NCBI RefSeq assembly: GCF_019711565.1
Contig: NZ_JAIGNN010000003.1
Location: 124,001-188,000 of the forward strand
Length of the DNA stretch: 64,000 nt
Origin: Qipengyuania proteolytica
GTDB lineage: Bacteria > Pseudomonadota > Alphaproteobacteria > Sphingomonadales > Sphingomonadaceae
Reading direction: 5' to 3'
Part shown: piece by piece, positions 57,305 through 64,000 of the stretch
Position numbering within the stretch: the stretch's first letter is position 1
Layout: every line of letters starts with the position of its first letter
The notes under the pieces: generated by a model
Told to the model about the DNA's origin: nothing
Seen by the model: only the letters and a program-made list of their open reading frames with translations
The model's database searches: none
Position numbers and translations under genes: made by a program

Positions 57305-58492
57305 TCAGATGCCGAGGTTCAGCCTGCGCGTGACCGTGTAGTCGAGCACCGAGACCAGCACCCAGCCCATCCACCAGCGCACCCGGTTGAACAGCGTCTT
57401 GCGCTGGCGGTGGAGTTCGGGGGTGATTTCCTCCGACGCCGCGATGTGGCGCGAGATGAAATCGTGCATCGCCTGCGCCAGTTCCTCGTCCTCGATCCGC
57501 AGCATGATCTCGAGATTGAGGTAGAGGCTGCGCATGTCGAAATTGGCGCTGCCGACATAGGTCGCATCGTCGAGCACGAGCATCTTGGTGTGCAGCTTGC
57601 AGGGGCTAAATTCCCAGATCTTCGCCCCGCGCTTGAGGAGGTAGGAATAGAGCGAGCGGGTCGCCCCCAGCGTCGCGCCATTGTCGCTCTTGGCGGCCAT
57701 CAGCAGGCGCGTTTTCCCCTTGCGCGCGACCCGCGCAATGCGCCTGAGCAGCGTATAGGGCGGTGAGAAATAGGCCATGAAGATGTCCAGCCGCTCGCCG
57801 TCCAAGAGATCGCGCGTCACGCAGCGTGCCCAGCTCGACAGCCCGCGGGTCGGCCCGCCGACCAGCCAGCGGACCTTGCCGTCCTCGCTCTTCCATTCCC
57901 ACTCCGCGACGGTCCGGCGGATCGCGCGGAAATGGGCGTCCTTGTCGTCGGTCCACGCGACGAGCTTGGCGAACCAGTCGGCCAGGCCTTCGACCGCGTC
58001 GCCTTCGAGAAGGATCGCGAGGTCGTTCCAGCCGTTCTCCTCCGGCGGGGCGAAATAGTCGTCGGCGATGTTGAACCCGCCGAACATGGCGTGCTTGCCG
58101 TCGGCGATGACCATCTTCTGGTGGTTGCGGATGAGGTAGCGGAAACCGAGCCGCGGGCTGAAACAGAAAAAGCGTCCGCCGGCGTCGACCAGCGGCTGGA
58201 GGAACAGGTCGGAAGCCGAGGCGCCGAAGCGGTCGATCACCAGCGTCACCGCGACGCCGCGCGCGGCCGCAGCGACCAGCGCATCGCGCAGCTCGGTGCT
58301 GATGCGGTCTTCCTCGAAGATGTAGAAACACACGTCGAGGGTCTCGCGGGCCCCTTCGACCAGCTCGATCAGGGCCGCCCGGCGGTCGGCGCCGCCCGGA
58401 TAGAAGGTCAGCGACTGGCCCTGCGCCCGATGCGAAAACGGGGCCGGGTCGCGATAGCCCACGGGGCTCGGGCAGGGTTCCTGCGCATTCAT
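57305..58492 (-). CDS. Cardiolipin synthase-like phospholipase D family protein
   Basis: 395-aa PLD-superfamily protein with two HKD motifs: RNHQKMVIADGKHAMFGGFNIAD and KLHTKMLVLDDATYVGSANFDMRS. ClsB-type length and layout: no N-terminal transmembrane helices, C-terminal amphipathic segment (RVRWWMGWVLVSVLDYTV) for membrane association. It probably makes cardiolipin from phosphatidylglycerol, though a nuclease or other transphosphatidylase role is possible. Divergent from rpoZ. Confidence 0.9.
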   Translation of the reverse strand: MNAQEPCPSPVGYRDPAPFSHRAQGQSLTFYPGGADRRAALIELVEGARETLDVCFYIFEEDRISTELRDALVAAAARGVAVTLVIDRFGASASDLFLQPLVDAGGRFFCFSPRLGFRYLIRNHQKMVIADGKHAMFGGFNIADDYFAPPEENGWNDLAILLEGDAVEGLADWFAKLVAWTDDKDAHFRAIRRTVAEWEWKSEDGKVRWLVGGPTRGLSSWARCVTRDLLDGERLDIFMAYFSPPYTLLRRIARVARKGKTRLLMAAKSDNGATLGATRSLYSYLLKRGAKIWEFSPCKLHTKMLVLDDATYVGSANFDMRSLYLNLEIMLRIEDEELAQAMHDFISRHIAASEEITPELHRQRKTLFNRVRWWMGWVLVSVLDYTVTRRLNLGI

Positions 58493-58601
58493 CGATCCGC
58501 AGCTTTAGCCATCCTGCGCGCCCGCGCAAATCCTTGACTATCCGCCCCTCACCACCTATCTGCCGCGCTTTCCAAGAATCACGAATGACCGGAGTGCCCG
58601 A

Positions 58602-58946
58602 ATGGCGCGCGTTACCGTTGAAGACTGCGTAGACAAGGTTCCCAACCGTTTCGACCTGGTGTTGCTGGCTGCCCAGCGCGCCCGCGAAATTTCGGGCGGT
58701 GCCGAACTGACCGTCGATCGCGACCGCGATAAGAACCCGGTTGTCGCCCTGCGCGAGATCGCGGAAACCACGATCAAGCCCAAGGAACTCCAGGAAGCCG
58801 CCATCACCAACCTGCAGAAGATCCTGCCGGACGACGATGACGAGATGGATGAAGTCGGCTCGCTGAGCCAGTCGGCGGAAGCGCTTCGGATCACCGCCTC
58901 TGCGCCGACCCGCTCGACCTCGATCGGCGGCGATTACGAAGGCTAA
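58602..58946 (+). CDS. rpoZ: RNA polymerase omega subunit
   Basis: 114-aa omega subunit that assists beta-prime folding and, in alphaproteobacteria, stringent response signalling. N-terminal core [30 protein letters not shown] is diagnostic, followed by [14 protein letters not shown] and an acidic tail ([11 protein letters not shown]). It ends in a strong terminator, so it is a separate unit here rather than part of a gmk-rpoZ-spoT operon. Confidence 0.97.
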   Translation: MARVTVEDCVDKVPNRFDLVLLAAQRAREISGGAELTVDRDRDKNPVVALREIAETTIKPKELQEAAITNLQKILPDDDDEMDEVGSLSQSAEALRITASAPTRSTSIGGDYEG

Positions 58947-58973
58947 GCCCTTCCGATCACGAACGAATAGTGG

Positions 58974-59000
58974 AAAGGCCGCCCATAGGGCGGCCTTTTT
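58974..59000 (+). terminator. Rho-independent terminator of rpoZ
   Basis: AAAGGCCGCCC pairs perfectly with GGGCGGCCTTT around the loop ATA, followed by further Ts (CCTTTTT). About 30 bp after the rpoZ stop. Confidence 0.92.
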
Positions 59001-59054
59001 GCATTGCAGCACGATCACCGCCCTCGCTATCCTGACGGCGCAACTGGAGGGTTC

Positions 59055-60143
59055 ATGAGCGATTTCGGCGAGGGTTTGGGCACGGCCGTGGAAGGGGGAC
59101 TGTTCGCCAGGGCGGTCGCCAAGGGCAGCACCGACCTGCCCGAAACCGCGCCGCTCGAAAAAGGACATTTCGCCGAAGGGGCCTGCCTCAATTGCGGCAC
59201 CGCACTGGTCGGCGCGCATTGCCACGCCTGCGGGCAGAAGGCGCATCTCCACCGCACTATGGGCGCGTTCATGCACGATCTGATGCACGGCGCGCTGCAC
59301 TTCGAAGGCAAGACCTGGAAGACGCTGCCCCTGCTGGCGTTCAAGCCCGGGCAGCTGACCCGCCGCTATGTCGACGGCGAGCGGGCGCGGTTCGTCAGCC
59401 CGATGGCGCTGTTCCTGTTCTCGATCTTCCTGATGTTCGCCGTCTTCCAGATGGTCGGGCTGACCGCGCCGACGGAGATAAGCTCGGCCGATGGCGTGCA
59501 GAGCGGGCTCAAGACCATGCTGGCCGATGCGGAGAAGGAACGGGACACGCTCTCGGCGACGCTCGCCGGGATGGAAAAGGGCACACCGGAATATGCCCAG
59601 ACCGAAAGGGCGCTGAAGGAAGCGCAGGAAACCGTTGCGGGGATCGAGGAAACCGGCAAGCTGGTGGTGCGCGGCGGCGGCTCACTCAAAGACGCCGAGC
59701 TCGGCTCCACCGGCTGGAATTTCCTCGACCACGCGATCGAGAAGTGGCGCACGAACCCGGGCCTCATGGTCTACAAACTGCAGACCAACAGCTACAAGTT
59801 CAGCTGGCTGCTGATCCCGCTCTCGGTGCCGTTCATGTGGCTGCTGTTCTTCTGGAAGCGCCGCTTCAGGGCTTATGATCACGCGATCTTCGTGACCTAC
59901 TCGATCGCCTTCATGTCGCTGCTGTTCATCGTGGTGTCGGTGCTGGTGAAGATCGGAGCGCCGGAATGGGCATGGGGGACGCTGATTGGGCTCGCTCCGC
60001 CGATCCATATCTACAAGCAGCTGCGCGGCGCCTATGGGCTTTCGCGTTTCAGCGCGTTCTGGCGGCTGTGCGTGCTCATGGTGTTCATCGGGATCGTGCT
60101 CAGCCTGTTCCTGCAGCTGTTGCTGGTGCTGGGCGCGTTCTGA
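59055..60143 (+). CDS. DUF3667 membrane protein with zinc ribbon
   Basis: 362-aa inner-membrane protein. A zinc-ribbon pair (ACLNCGTALVGAHCHACGQKAHLHRTM, C-x2-C ... C-x2-C) is followed by LMHGALHFEGKTWKTLPLLAFKPGQLTRRYVDGERARFVSPMALFLFSIFLMF, the DUF3667 signature. A soluble coiled-coil insertion covers about residues 145-230 (ADAEKERDTLSATLAGMEK), then three more transmembrane helices. GGAGGG precedes ATG. Function unknown; the family is common in alphaproteobacteria. Confidence 0.9.
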   Translation: MSDFGEGLGTAVEGGLFARAVAKGSTDLPETAPLEKGHFAEGACLNCGTALVGAHCHACGQKAHLHRTMGAFMHDLMHGALHFEGKTWKTLPLLAFKPGQLTRRYVDGERARFVSPMALFLFSIFLMFAVFQMVGLTAPTEISSADGVQSGLKTMLADAEKERDTLSATLAGMEKGTPEYAQTERALKEAQETVAGIEETGKLVVRGGGSLKDAELGSTGWNFLDHAIEKWRTNPGLMVYKLQTNSYKFSWLLIPLSVPFMWLLFFWKRRFRAYDHAIFVTYSIAFMSLLFIVVSVLVKIGAPEWAWGTLIGLAPPIHIYKQLRGAYGLSRFSAFWRLCVLMVFIGIVLSLFLQLLLVLGAF

Positions 60144-60156
60144 CGCCCTGAAACGG

Positions 60157-60183
60157 AAAGGGCGCCCCGATCGGGACGCCCTT
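60157..60183. terminator. Bidirectional terminator hairpin
   Basis: AAAGGGCGCCCC and GGGACGCCCTT pair around GATC with one mismatch. It lies between the convergent DUF3667 and ftsH genes; A and T runs on the two sides would support both directions, though the T-run is short. Confidence 0.65.
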
Positions 60184-60206
60184 CGTTCGCCAGATTGGTG
60201 TGAGGG

Positions 60207-62165
60207 TCAGGCGCCCTGCGGCGCGGTACCTCCACCGAACTTCTTGCCGGCCTTGGGCACCGCCGCACCGGCGACGGGTTTGGCCGCGATCGGGCCCTTG
60301 GGCTCGTCCGGGCGGTCGATCCGGCCATCCTTCATGAGCTGGTCGATCTCCTCGCCGGTCAGCGTCTCGTATTCGAGCAGCGCCTGCGCCAGCAGGTGGA
60401 GCTTGTCTTCCTGGCTGGTGAGAACTTCGGTGGCGCGCTTCAGGCCGCCCTCGACCAGGTCCTTGATCTCTGCGTCGATCAGCTTGTTGGTTTCCGCGCC
60501 GGCCATGGTCCGCTGGGTGGAACCCATGCCGAGATAACCGTCCTGGCTGGCTTCGTACTGCAGCGGGCCGAGCTTGTCGGACATGCCCCACTTGGTGACC
60601 ATGTTACGCGCAAGGTCGGTTGCATACTGGATGTCGCCCGAGGCTCCGCTCGAGACCTTGTCGTGGCCGAAGATGATTTCCTCTGCGACACGTCCACCCA
60701 TGGCGACGGCGAGGTTCGCATGCATCTTGTCGCGGTGGTACGAATAGCTATCGCGTTCCGGCAGGCGCATCACCATGCCCAGCGCGCGGCCGCGCGGGAT
60801 GATCGTCGCCTTGTGGATGGGATCGGATGCCGGCTCGTTGATCGAGACGAGCGCATGGCCGGCCTCGTGATAGGCGGTCATCTTCTTCTCGTCCTCGGTC
60901 ATGACCATGCTGCGGCGCTCCGCGCCCATCATGACCTTGTCCTTGGCATCCTCGAACTCCTGCATCGCGACGAGGCGCTTGTTGCGGCGCGCCGCCAGCA
61001 GCGCCGCCTCGTTGCACAGGTTGGCGAGATCGGCACCCGAGAAGCCAGGGGTGCCACGGGCAATCGTGCGCGGATTCACGTCCGGCGCCAGCGGCAGCTT
61101 CTTCATATGCACCGCGAGGATCTTCTCGCGTCCGTCGATATCGGGCACCGGCACCACGACCTGGCGGTCGAAGCGGCCCGGGCGCAGCAGCGCAGGGTCG
61201 AGCACGTCGGGGCGGTTGGTCGCCGCGATGATGATGATGCCCTCGTTCGCTTCGAAGCCGTCCATCTCGACCAGCAGCTGGTTCAGCGTCTGCTCGCGCT
61301 CGTCGTTCGAATTGCCGAGGCCGTGGCCGCGCGAACGGCCGACCGCATCGATTTCGTCGATGAACAGGATGCAGGGCGCGTTCTTCTTCGCCTGTTCGAA
61401 CATGTCGCGCACGCGGCTCGCGCCGACGCCGACGAACATTTCCACGAAGTCCGAGCCCGAGATGGTGAAGAAGGGGACGCCCGCCTCACCCGCGATCGCG
61501 CGGGCGAGCAGCGTCTTGCCGGTACCGGGCGAGCCGACGAGCAGCGCACCCTTGGGGATCTGGCCGCCGAGCTTTGAGAAACGCTGCGGATCGCGCAGGA
61601 ACTCGACGATTTCTTCCAGCTCTTCGCGCGCCTCGTCGATGCCGGCGACATCGGCAAAGGTCACCTTGCCCTGGCGTTCGGTCAGCAGCTTGGCCTTGGA
61701 CTTGCCGAAGCCCATCGCGCCGCCCGCGCCGCCGCCCTTCTGCACCTGTCGCAGTGCGAAGACCGCGATGCCAAGGATCAGCACGAAGGGCAGGATCTGG
61801 ATCAGCGCATAGAGGAGGATGTTCTGGTTGTCGGCTTCCTTGCCCGAATACTGGACGCCGTTGTCCTCCAGCAGCTGCGGGAGCGTTTCGTCCTTGGGGA
61901 TTGGGACAGTCGAGAAAGCCTCGCCGTTCTTGGTCTCGCCCACGATCAGCTTTTCGGAGATCTGGACCGACTTGATCGAGCCTTCGGCCACCTTGTCGCG
62001 GAAGTCCGAATAGAGGATCGAGGTGCCGTTGCCCTGCGCCCCGCCGCCGAAGACGGAAACCACCATCAGCAGGGCGAGGAAAATACCGCCCCAGATCATC
62101 AGGCTCTTCACCCAGGGGTTGGGGCCATTGCCCTCCGGTTCGGGCGGGGTGTTCTGCTCGCTCAT
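60207..62165 (-). CDS. ftsH: ATP-dependent zinc metalloprotease FtsH
   Basis: 652-aa AAA+ membrane protease degrading membrane and short-lived cytosolic proteins. Two transmembrane helices (residues about 21-40 and 117-138) bracket a periplasmic domain. Walker A is [12 protein letters not shown] at about 210-218, Walker [12 protein letters not shown] at about 266-276, [24 protein letters not shown], and the zinc site HEAGH at 433-437. Length and C-terminal coiled-coil are normal. HflK and HflC, its modulators, are in the same window (14235-16239) but not linked as in E. coli. Upstream is HupE/UreJ rather than the common tilS. Confidence 0.97.
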   Translation of the reverse strand: MSEQNTPPEPEGNGPNPWVKSLMIWGGIFLALLMVVSVFGGGAQGNGTSILYSDFRDKVAEGSIKSVQISEKLIVGETKNGEAFSTVPIPKDETLPQLLEDNGVQYSGKEADNQNILLYALIQILPFVLILGIAVFALRQVQKGGGAGGAMGFGKSKAKLLTERQGKVTFADVAGIDEAREELEEIVEFLRDPQRFSKLGGQIPKGALLVGSPGTGKTLLARAIAGEAGVPFFTISGSDFVEMFVGVGASRVRDMFEQAKKNAPCILFIDEIDAVGRSRGHGLGNSNDEREQTLNQLLVEMDGFEANEGIIIIAATNRPDVLDPALLRPGRFDRQVVVPVPDIDGREKILAVHMKKLPLAPDVNPRTIARGTPGFSGADLANLCNEAALLAARRNKRLVAMQEFEDAKDKVMMGAERRSMVMTEDEKKMTAYHEAGHALVSINEPASDPIHKATIIPRGRALGMVMRLPERDSYSYHRDKMHANLAVAMGGRVAEEIIFGHDKVSSGASGDIQYATDLARNMVTKWGMSDKLGPLQYEASQDGYLGMGSTQRTMAGAETNKLIDAEIKDLVEGGLKRATEVLTSQEDKLHLLAQALLEYETLTGEEIDQLMKDGRIDRPDEPKGPIAAKPVAGAAVPKAGKKFGGGTAPQGA

Positions 62166-62246
62166 GCGCAGGAGTCCTTTCGTTGGCGATAATGTAGGAT
62201 CGCACGGGTGAATGGCAAGTTGACTGCGCTTGCGATATTTTCGCTC

Positions 62247-63212
62247 TCAGGCAGCGATCCGTTCGATCAGCCAGAAGGCTCCGGTGATGCCGATGGCATA
62301 GGTGGCGAGCTTGAGTGCGGGCGCTTCGGCCTTCGGGGCAATTCTGGCAATCGCCGCGCGGATCGCGAGGACAGCGGCGATCACGAGCAATTGCCCAGCT
62401 TCGACGCCGAGGTTGAAGCTGACGAGCGCCGCGGGCACCTCGCCCTCGGGCAGGCCGATTTCGCGCAGGGCACCGGCGAAGCCGAAGCCGTGGAGCAGGC
62501 CGAAGGCGAAGGCCACGATCCACGGCAGGCGGCGGGTGAAGGTGTCCCTGCCCTTGGCCAGCTCGACCGCGAGAAACACGATGCTGAGCGCGATCAATGC
62601 CTCGACCGGGCGCTGCGGCAGCCCGGTGACGCCGAGCGTCGTCGCCACCAGGATCATGGAATGGGCTACAGTGAAGGCAGTCGCGGCTTTGATGACCGGC
62701 CAGGGCCGCGCCACGAGCAACACCAGAGCAATGACGAACAGCAGGTGGTCCCACCCGCCGAGGATATGCCCGACCCCGATCGCGAAATAGCTGCGCCATA
62801 CCTGTGCCGCACCGGGCCGCACCGCGATGGTCGCGTCGGGGTGGTCGACGGTGAGGCGGTGGACCTGCACCGGTCGGCCGAGCGGGGCGACGCGCAGGAT
62901 CGCATCGCCCTGCCCCGCCAGCGTGGGCCAGCCAATTGTGCTGCCCGCCACGTCGCCCTTGCACCGCACCTTCGCGCTGCCGAGCAGGGCCAGCGCGGCG
63001 CTATCGCGGCGCGGCTCGCCATCGAGGGCGCAAGCGGCTGGCAGGGACGGGATCGTCAGGCGACTATCGGCAGGCCCGGCGACCGGCTGCTTCCAGGTCA
63101 GCACCCAAAGTGATTCATCCACTTGCTCGAACTGGATCGAGACGGGACGCAATTCGTCGGCCAGGACCGGCGAGCCGACCAGCAAGGCCAGAGCGGCGAG
63201 CAGCCACCTCAT
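62247..63212 (-). CDS. HupE/UreJ family membrane protein
   Basis: 321-aa protein with a signal peptide (RWLLAALALLVGSPVLA) and a periplasmic beta-rich domain (residues about 20-145), then six transmembrane helices with the HupE/UreJ_2 motif HILGGWDHLLFVIALVLL. Also present: AFTVAHSMILVATTL, HGFGFAGALREIGLP and FNLGVEAGQLLVIAAV. HupE/UreJ proteins are nickel or metal permease-like; the conserved His/Asp pattern HxxxxxDH is present. No urease or hydrogenase genes are nearby, so the substrate is open. It overlaps the PPIase gene (ATGA). Confidence 0.9.
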   Translation of the reverse strand: MRWLLAALALLVGSPVLADELRPVSIQFEQVDESLWVLTWKQPVAGPADSRLTIPSLPAACALDGEPRRDSAALALLGSAKVRCKGDVAGSTIGWPTLAGQGDAILRVAPLGRPVQVHRLTVDHPDATIAVRPGAAQVWRSYFAIGVGHILGGWDHLLFVIALVLLVARPWPVIKAATAFTVAHSMILVATTLGVTGLPQRPVEALIALSIVFLAVELAKGRDTFTRRLPWIVAFAFGLLHGFGFAGALREIGLPEGEVPAALVSFNLGVEAGQLLVIAAVLAIRAAIARIAPKAEAPALKLATYAIGITGAFWLIERIAA

Positions 63213-63994
63213 TCGCGCTCGACCCGATAGGCTTCGCGCAGGACCTCGTAGGCGCGCTCCCGCCGCTCGGCGATGGTCGCATTGCGCCAGTCGGCCTCGA
63301 CGAGATCGCGGATTTCGCCGAGCGGCGGCACCTTGCCGGGGGTCCGTTCGCGCAGGCGGACGAGGTGCCAGCCAAAGCCAGATGGGACCGGTCCCTGCCA
63401 TCTCTCGACCGGCTGCAGCACGGCAAGTTCCTGCACGAATTGCTGGCCGAAGGTTTCGCGTACCTCGCTGGTCGGCATCCGTGCCACCGATCGCGGCAGG
63501 CTGATGGGGTTGCCGCGCGGGTTGGGGGTGGCGAGCGCCCGTCTCGCCGTGTCCTCGCCGGCAAACCACGCCTGGTCGAAGCTCAGCGCCCCGCCACCGG
63601 CGAACCGTTCGGGATGCGCCGCGAGCCATTGCTCGAGCGTCTCCTCCGACACAGTCGCGGTTTCGGCGCTGGCGGTAGCCAGCTCGTCCATCTTGGTCGC
63701 CAACCTTCGGCGGACAACCGCGTCGTCCTCGTCCAGCCCGAGCCGCAAGGCCTCGCGATAGAGCACCTCCTCGCGCACCCAGCGATCGATCAGGCCGTCC
63801 ATCTCCGCATCGGTCGGCGGGCGGCCCATGATCCGCTCGAAACCGAGCGCGATTCCCGCCTGCCGCTCGCGCGTGATCGCGATCGTGCGGTCCGCCGGAT
63901 CGACCGGATTGCCCCACCAGCCCAGCGCCGCGTAGATCGCCGCGCCGGCGAGCAGGAAATGGACCAGCGGCTCGCGCAGCCAGCTGCGGATCAC
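63209..63994 (-). CDS. PpiC/parvulin-type peptidyl-prolyl isomerase
   Basis: 261-aa membrane-anchored PPIase. A short cytosolic N-terminus, then a transmembrane helix (LVHFLLAGAAIYAALGW), then a SurA_N-like helical domain (GIALGFERIMGRPPTDAEMDGLIDRWVREEVLYREALRLGL) and a parvulin domain (VSEETLEQWLAAHPERF ... GFGWHLVRLRERTPGKVPPL). GTG start at 63994, only 6 bp from the window edge. Its stop overlaps the HupE start. It is often paired with HupE/UreJ membrane proteins, suggesting a chaperone for that protein. Confidence 0.88.
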   Translation of the reverse strand: MIRSWLREPLVHFLLAGAAIYAALGWWGNPVDPADRTIAITRERQAGIALGFERIMGRPPTDAEMDGLIDRWVREEVLYREALRLGLDEDDAVVRRRLATKMDELATASAETATVSEETLEQWLAAHPERFAGGGALSFDQAWFAGEDTARRALATPNPRGNPISLPRSVARMPTSEVRETFGQQFVQELAVLQPVERWQGPVPSGFGWHLVRLRERTPGKVPPLGEIRDLVEADWRNATIAERRERAYEVLREAYRVERE

Positions 63995-64000
63995 GTCTTC

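Noticed and set aside
1-64000. CRISPR arrays, insertion sequences, prophage or rRNA operons
   Set aside because: No regularly spaced repeats, transposase, integrase, phage structural gene or rRNA sequence was seen on reading the window.

Overview
The window is a 64 kb stretch of a high-GC (about 65 % by eye) alphaproteobacterial chromosome. The protein repertoire (rpsT next to dnaA, UPF0262, a CC_3452-type small exported protein, a DUF1674/SDHAF4 factor, a WcaF-like acetyltransferase, many lipoproteins and exported hydrolases) fits Sphingomonadales, most likely an Erythrobacteraceae (Erythrobacter/Qipengyuania-like). This placement rests on family recognition, not on a search. Coding density is high; many genes abut with ATGA or GTGA stop/start overlaps. 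I see no prophage, insertion sequence, CRISPR array or rRNA operon.

Layout. 0-10 kb: tRNA-Lys, WcaF-like acetyltransferase, folK, exported M20 peptidase, aguB, a SIMPL lipoprotein, an exported His-rich methyltransferase, msrA, an RsmB-type rRNA methyltransferase, a small SDHAF4-like factor and a cytochrome P450. 10-20 kb: hemH, an isoquinoline-oxidoreductase-like molybdoenzyme subunit overlapping apbC/mrp, then hflK-hflC-degP (membrane and periplasmic quality control) and a class A penicillin-binding protein. 20-30 kb: msrB, rpsT, dnaA with a GANTC-rich leader, DUF983-moeB, a SIRT5-like sirtuin, dapB, an ion channel, nth, a dicarboxylate symporter. 29.6-33 kb: dapE, S1/P1 nuclease and GST in one overlapping operon, and a VOC protein. 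33.0-35.8 kb: a compact four-gene operon of unrecognised proteins with lower GC and an AT-rich, repeat-containing leader; this is the best candidate for an undescribed system. 35.8-39.2 kb: rpmH-rnpA-yidD-yidC-yihA. 39-44.5 kb: an exported ClpP/crotonase-like protein, YifB (apparently started by CTG), a lipoprotein serpin and a TonB-like protein. 44.4-50 kb: HxlR regulator and its divergent neighbour, HAD hydrolase, rpmJ, galE, a DUF4136 lipoprotein coupled to an M14 carboxypeptidase. 50-55 kb: a tandem amidohydrolase pair, an exported LD-carboxypeptidase, cdd, a GH25-like membrane protein, UPF0262. 55.7-64 kb: dnaB, a cardiolipin-synthase-like PLD, rpoZ, a DUF3667 protein, ftsH, HupE/UreJ and a parvulin PPIase running to the window edge.

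Functional links. The window holds FtsH and its regulators HflK/HflC together with DegP and YidC, so most of the inner-membrane protein insertion and quality-control set is within 50 kb. Lysine/meso-DAP synthesis (dapB, dapE) and cell-wall turnover (PBP1A, LdcA-like, GH25-like) form a second theme, replication (dnaA, dnaB) and translation proteins a third, and methionine sulfoxide repair (msrA, msrB) a fourth.

The four-gene operon at 33,042-35,490 encodes a 62-aa single-span basic peptide, a 241-aa protein whose C-terminal pattern recalls TULIP/BPI lipid-binding folds, a 267-aa protein with five cysteines spaced exactly five residues apart followed by a long hydrophobic stretch, and a cupredoxin-like protein. 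None of the three larger proteins has a recognisable signal peptide. Its function is unknown to me; the TULIP idea is a hypothesis.
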